Below are positions 62,825-64,000 of a stretch of DNA of 64,000 nucleotides, in pieces; the first letter of the stretch is position 1, and every line of letters starts with the position of its first letter. The DNA is taken from positions 147,820,435 to 147,884,434 of the forward strand of contig NC_035433.2 of the NCBI RefSeq assembly GCF_002127325.2, in the 5' to 3' direction. The notes below the pieces were generated by a model, which did not search any database, was not told the origin of the DNA, and was given only the letters and a program-made list of their open reading frames with translations. This stretch comes from Helianthus annuus. Its lineage: Eukaryota > Streptophyta > Magnoliopsida > Asterales > Asteraceae. The position numbers and the translations under genes are program-made.

Positions 62825-63970
62825 TGTACAGGTAACATCATTAGTGAGAAAATGTTCACAAAGATCATCAATGGGCTTAACGAAACAATTGGTGTGATCT
62901 TAGAGTATCTTCGAGATGCCAAGGTTAATTATTACTTCACCTGTTCACGGTTATTTAGCATTTGTATATGAATAATTCTAATATTTATTTTTTATAGGAT
63001 CATGGACAACATAAAGGGAATGATTTGCTGGCTTCAGTAAGGATTGTTGGAAGGTAAATATTTCTTTTTCCTTTTTTATAATTACATCGCCAGTGTGAGG
63101 TTCATTGGGGAACACTAAAAAAGTGGGGAACAGTGGGGAACCGACTCAAACGAACTCCGATTGGACTCATTCCAGCGGCGTTGGAACCGTCTCGTCGAAC
63201 CCTAACCCTAACTAGGATCTCTTAACCCTAAACCCTAAATCATAACCCCTAAACCCTAAATATATTAGGGTTTGGCTTTTAGGGTTTAGCCTTAGGGTTT
63301 AGCTTTAGGGTTTAGAGTTTAGCTTTAGGGTTTAGGGTTTAGGGTTTAGCTATAGGGTTTAGCTTTAGGTTTAGCCTTTAGGGTTTAGCTTTTAGGGTTT
63401 ATAGTTTAGATTTTACGGTTTAGCTTAGGTTTTAGCCTTATTTTTTAACTTTAGGGTTTAGAGTTTAGGAGTTAGGATTTAGGGTTTAGGGTTAAGAGAT
63501 CTTAGTTAAGGTTCGACGAGCCGGTTCCAACGCCGCTGGAATGAGTCCAATCGGAGTTCGTTTGAGCCGGTTCCCCGCTGTTCCCCACTTTTTTAGTGTT
63601 CCCCAATGAACCTTCCCCTATATCGCTATTATTATTTAGTTGTTTTTTTGTTATTTATCCTTTTATATCTGCAGTTACCTTGCTGAGACTCCAACTGCAT
63701 GCAATGACAAAGTTATGGAGCTTTTGGGGTACATGGTTTCGGTTCAAGGTGAAGATGAACAGAGGTTTGTCTATTTCTAATTTTCATCTATTTAATCAAT
63801 TGTTTTGTTATTTAATCAATTTGGAAATAATTTGAAACTAAAATTTATAAATGTGATTTGCCAATGGTAGCCCGTTCTCGTCAGTTTGCTTCTTGCTTCC
63901 AATGCTGTGCCAAATAACAATGGAGGTTAACGGATGTCAGCTTATCGTCTCTTCTGGAGCATATAAAGCA
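58246..63970 (+). CDS. Neurochondrin-family protein (partial, cut by the right edge)
   Basis: Exons 58246-58248, 58342-58513, 59822-59984, 60084-60220, 60882-60985, 61284-61379, 61500-61593, 62275-62395, 62489-62685, 62832-62923, 62998-63053, 63675-63764 and 63871-63970 join in frame for 475 codons; a donor GTAAGT follows at 63971, so more exons lie outside. The protein reads MEGPSIEDCLKLLKGERDEQ, RLAGLLLATKFCKNDD, LPPxVEECFEFLYLVS-like sequence, and repeated alpha-helical segments typical of the armadillo-like neurochondrin fold (for example NALKFEALHLLSMILHSIYA). Plant members are about 600 aa and poorly characterised; I do not assign a function. The first coding exon would be the ATG alone, followed at once by the donor GTTAGT. 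No other in-frame ATG exists before exon 3. Confidence 0.9.
58616..58992. mobile_element. Tourist-like MITE, copy 2 (inverted relative to copy 1)
   Basis: The right end complements to GGGGCTGTTTGGCAAC and is followed by TTA (58993-58995), as at 32078. The left end is degenerate. Words such as GGTTCAGACCTCTTACT repeat inside. It lies in the intron after exon 58342-58513. Confidence 0.78.
60244..60781. mobile_element. Inverted-end element with four 70-bp repeats, neurochondrin intron
   Basis: The ends share about 60 bp of inverted sequence including CTTATCGTACATTACG and TCTCAGCCGTCAGATC, inserted in a TA repeat. Inside, ACCACATGCG recurs at 60392, 60461, 60531 and 60601, a period of 69-70 bp, and a 20-A run lies near 60671-60690. 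Confidence 0.85.
61025..61206. mobile_element. Deleted fold-back MITE, GAGTAAAATG family
   Basis: The left arm is well kept (GAGTAAAATGCCATTTTCGT) but only the last ~35 bp of the right arm remain, so the element is 182 bp instead of about 420. Confidence 0.85.
61790..62008. mobile_element. Half of a fold-back MITE
   Basis: Only a right arm is recognisable, ending CAGGGACTTAAATGGCAATT followed by TACTC. The left boundary is undefined. Confidence 0.6.
62773..62826. repeat. Poly(T) and TG microsatellite before an acceptor
   Basis: A run of about 38 T followed by eight TG units sits directly ahead of the acceptor ACAG of exon 62832-62923, acting as a very long pyrimidine tract. Confidence 0.9.
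63098..63613. mobile_element. Long-TIR element filled with telomere-like repeats
   Basis: Inverted arms of about 95 bp begin AGGTTCATTGGGGAACACTA and contain CGGAGTTCGTTTGA/TCAAACGAACTCCG. Between them are many TTTAGGG/CCCTAAA units and variants (63195-63505), the plant telomere motif, in both orientations. No coding capacity; it sits in the intron between exons 62998-63053 and 63675-63764. Confidence 0.9.
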
Positions 63971-64000
63971 GTAAGTTGTTCTTTTAAACTTTTAAACAAT

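Overview
The window is nuclear DNA from a flowering plant. It is AT-rich, its genes have many short exons with GT-AG introns, and its introns and spacers are full of small transposable elements. The proteins match eudicot families closely. I infer an asterid, perhaps Asteraceae, from general familiarity with these repeats, but nothing here proves the family. I rebuilt six host genes by joining exons with consistent splice phases; each closes into one reading frame of about the expected length.

Layout. 1-3812: decayed mobile DNA, with a broken Helitron helicase (2043-2938) and a hAT-type MITE. 4511-11048 (minus): GOS11, a Golgi Qb-SNARE, 5 exons, 221 aa. 13386-28592 (minus): PICKLE (PKL), the CHD3 chromatin remodeller, 29 coding exons, 1372 aa, with a probable spliced 5' leader reaching about 30180. 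30413-31460 (minus): a second, broken Helitron whose 3' terminus lies near the PKL promoter. 32872-33804 (plus): a 133-aa protein with a C-terminal EAR-type motif. 33891-40264: a complete Ty1/copia-type LTR retrotransposon in minus orientation, inserted just after the EAR-motif gene. 42654-44570 (plus): cytosolic ribosomal protein uL6 (RPL9), 195 aa. 47815-56535 (plus): TRS120, a TRAPPII tethering subunit, 1131 aa. 58246 to the right edge (plus): a neurochondrin-family protein, cut by the window after 475 codons.

The host genes do not form a pathway or operon. GOS11 and TRS120 both serve Golgi traffic, but each has its own promoter and they lie about 37 kb apart, so I read nothing into that.

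The most striking content is in the non-coding DNA. About twenty fold-back (palindromic) MITEs, mostly beginning GAGT(T/A)AA, sit in introns and spacers; many have 9-10 bp target duplications that I could read directly, which points to Mutator-like origin. One has been amplified into a five-unit tandem array with alternating subtypes in GOS11 intron 1. Others are nested in repeats, flank minisatellites or carry telomere-like repeats. The copia element has almost identical LTRs but a decayed pol, as expected for a defective element mobilised in trans. I found no CRISPR, operon or defence system, and none is expected in this kind of DNA.
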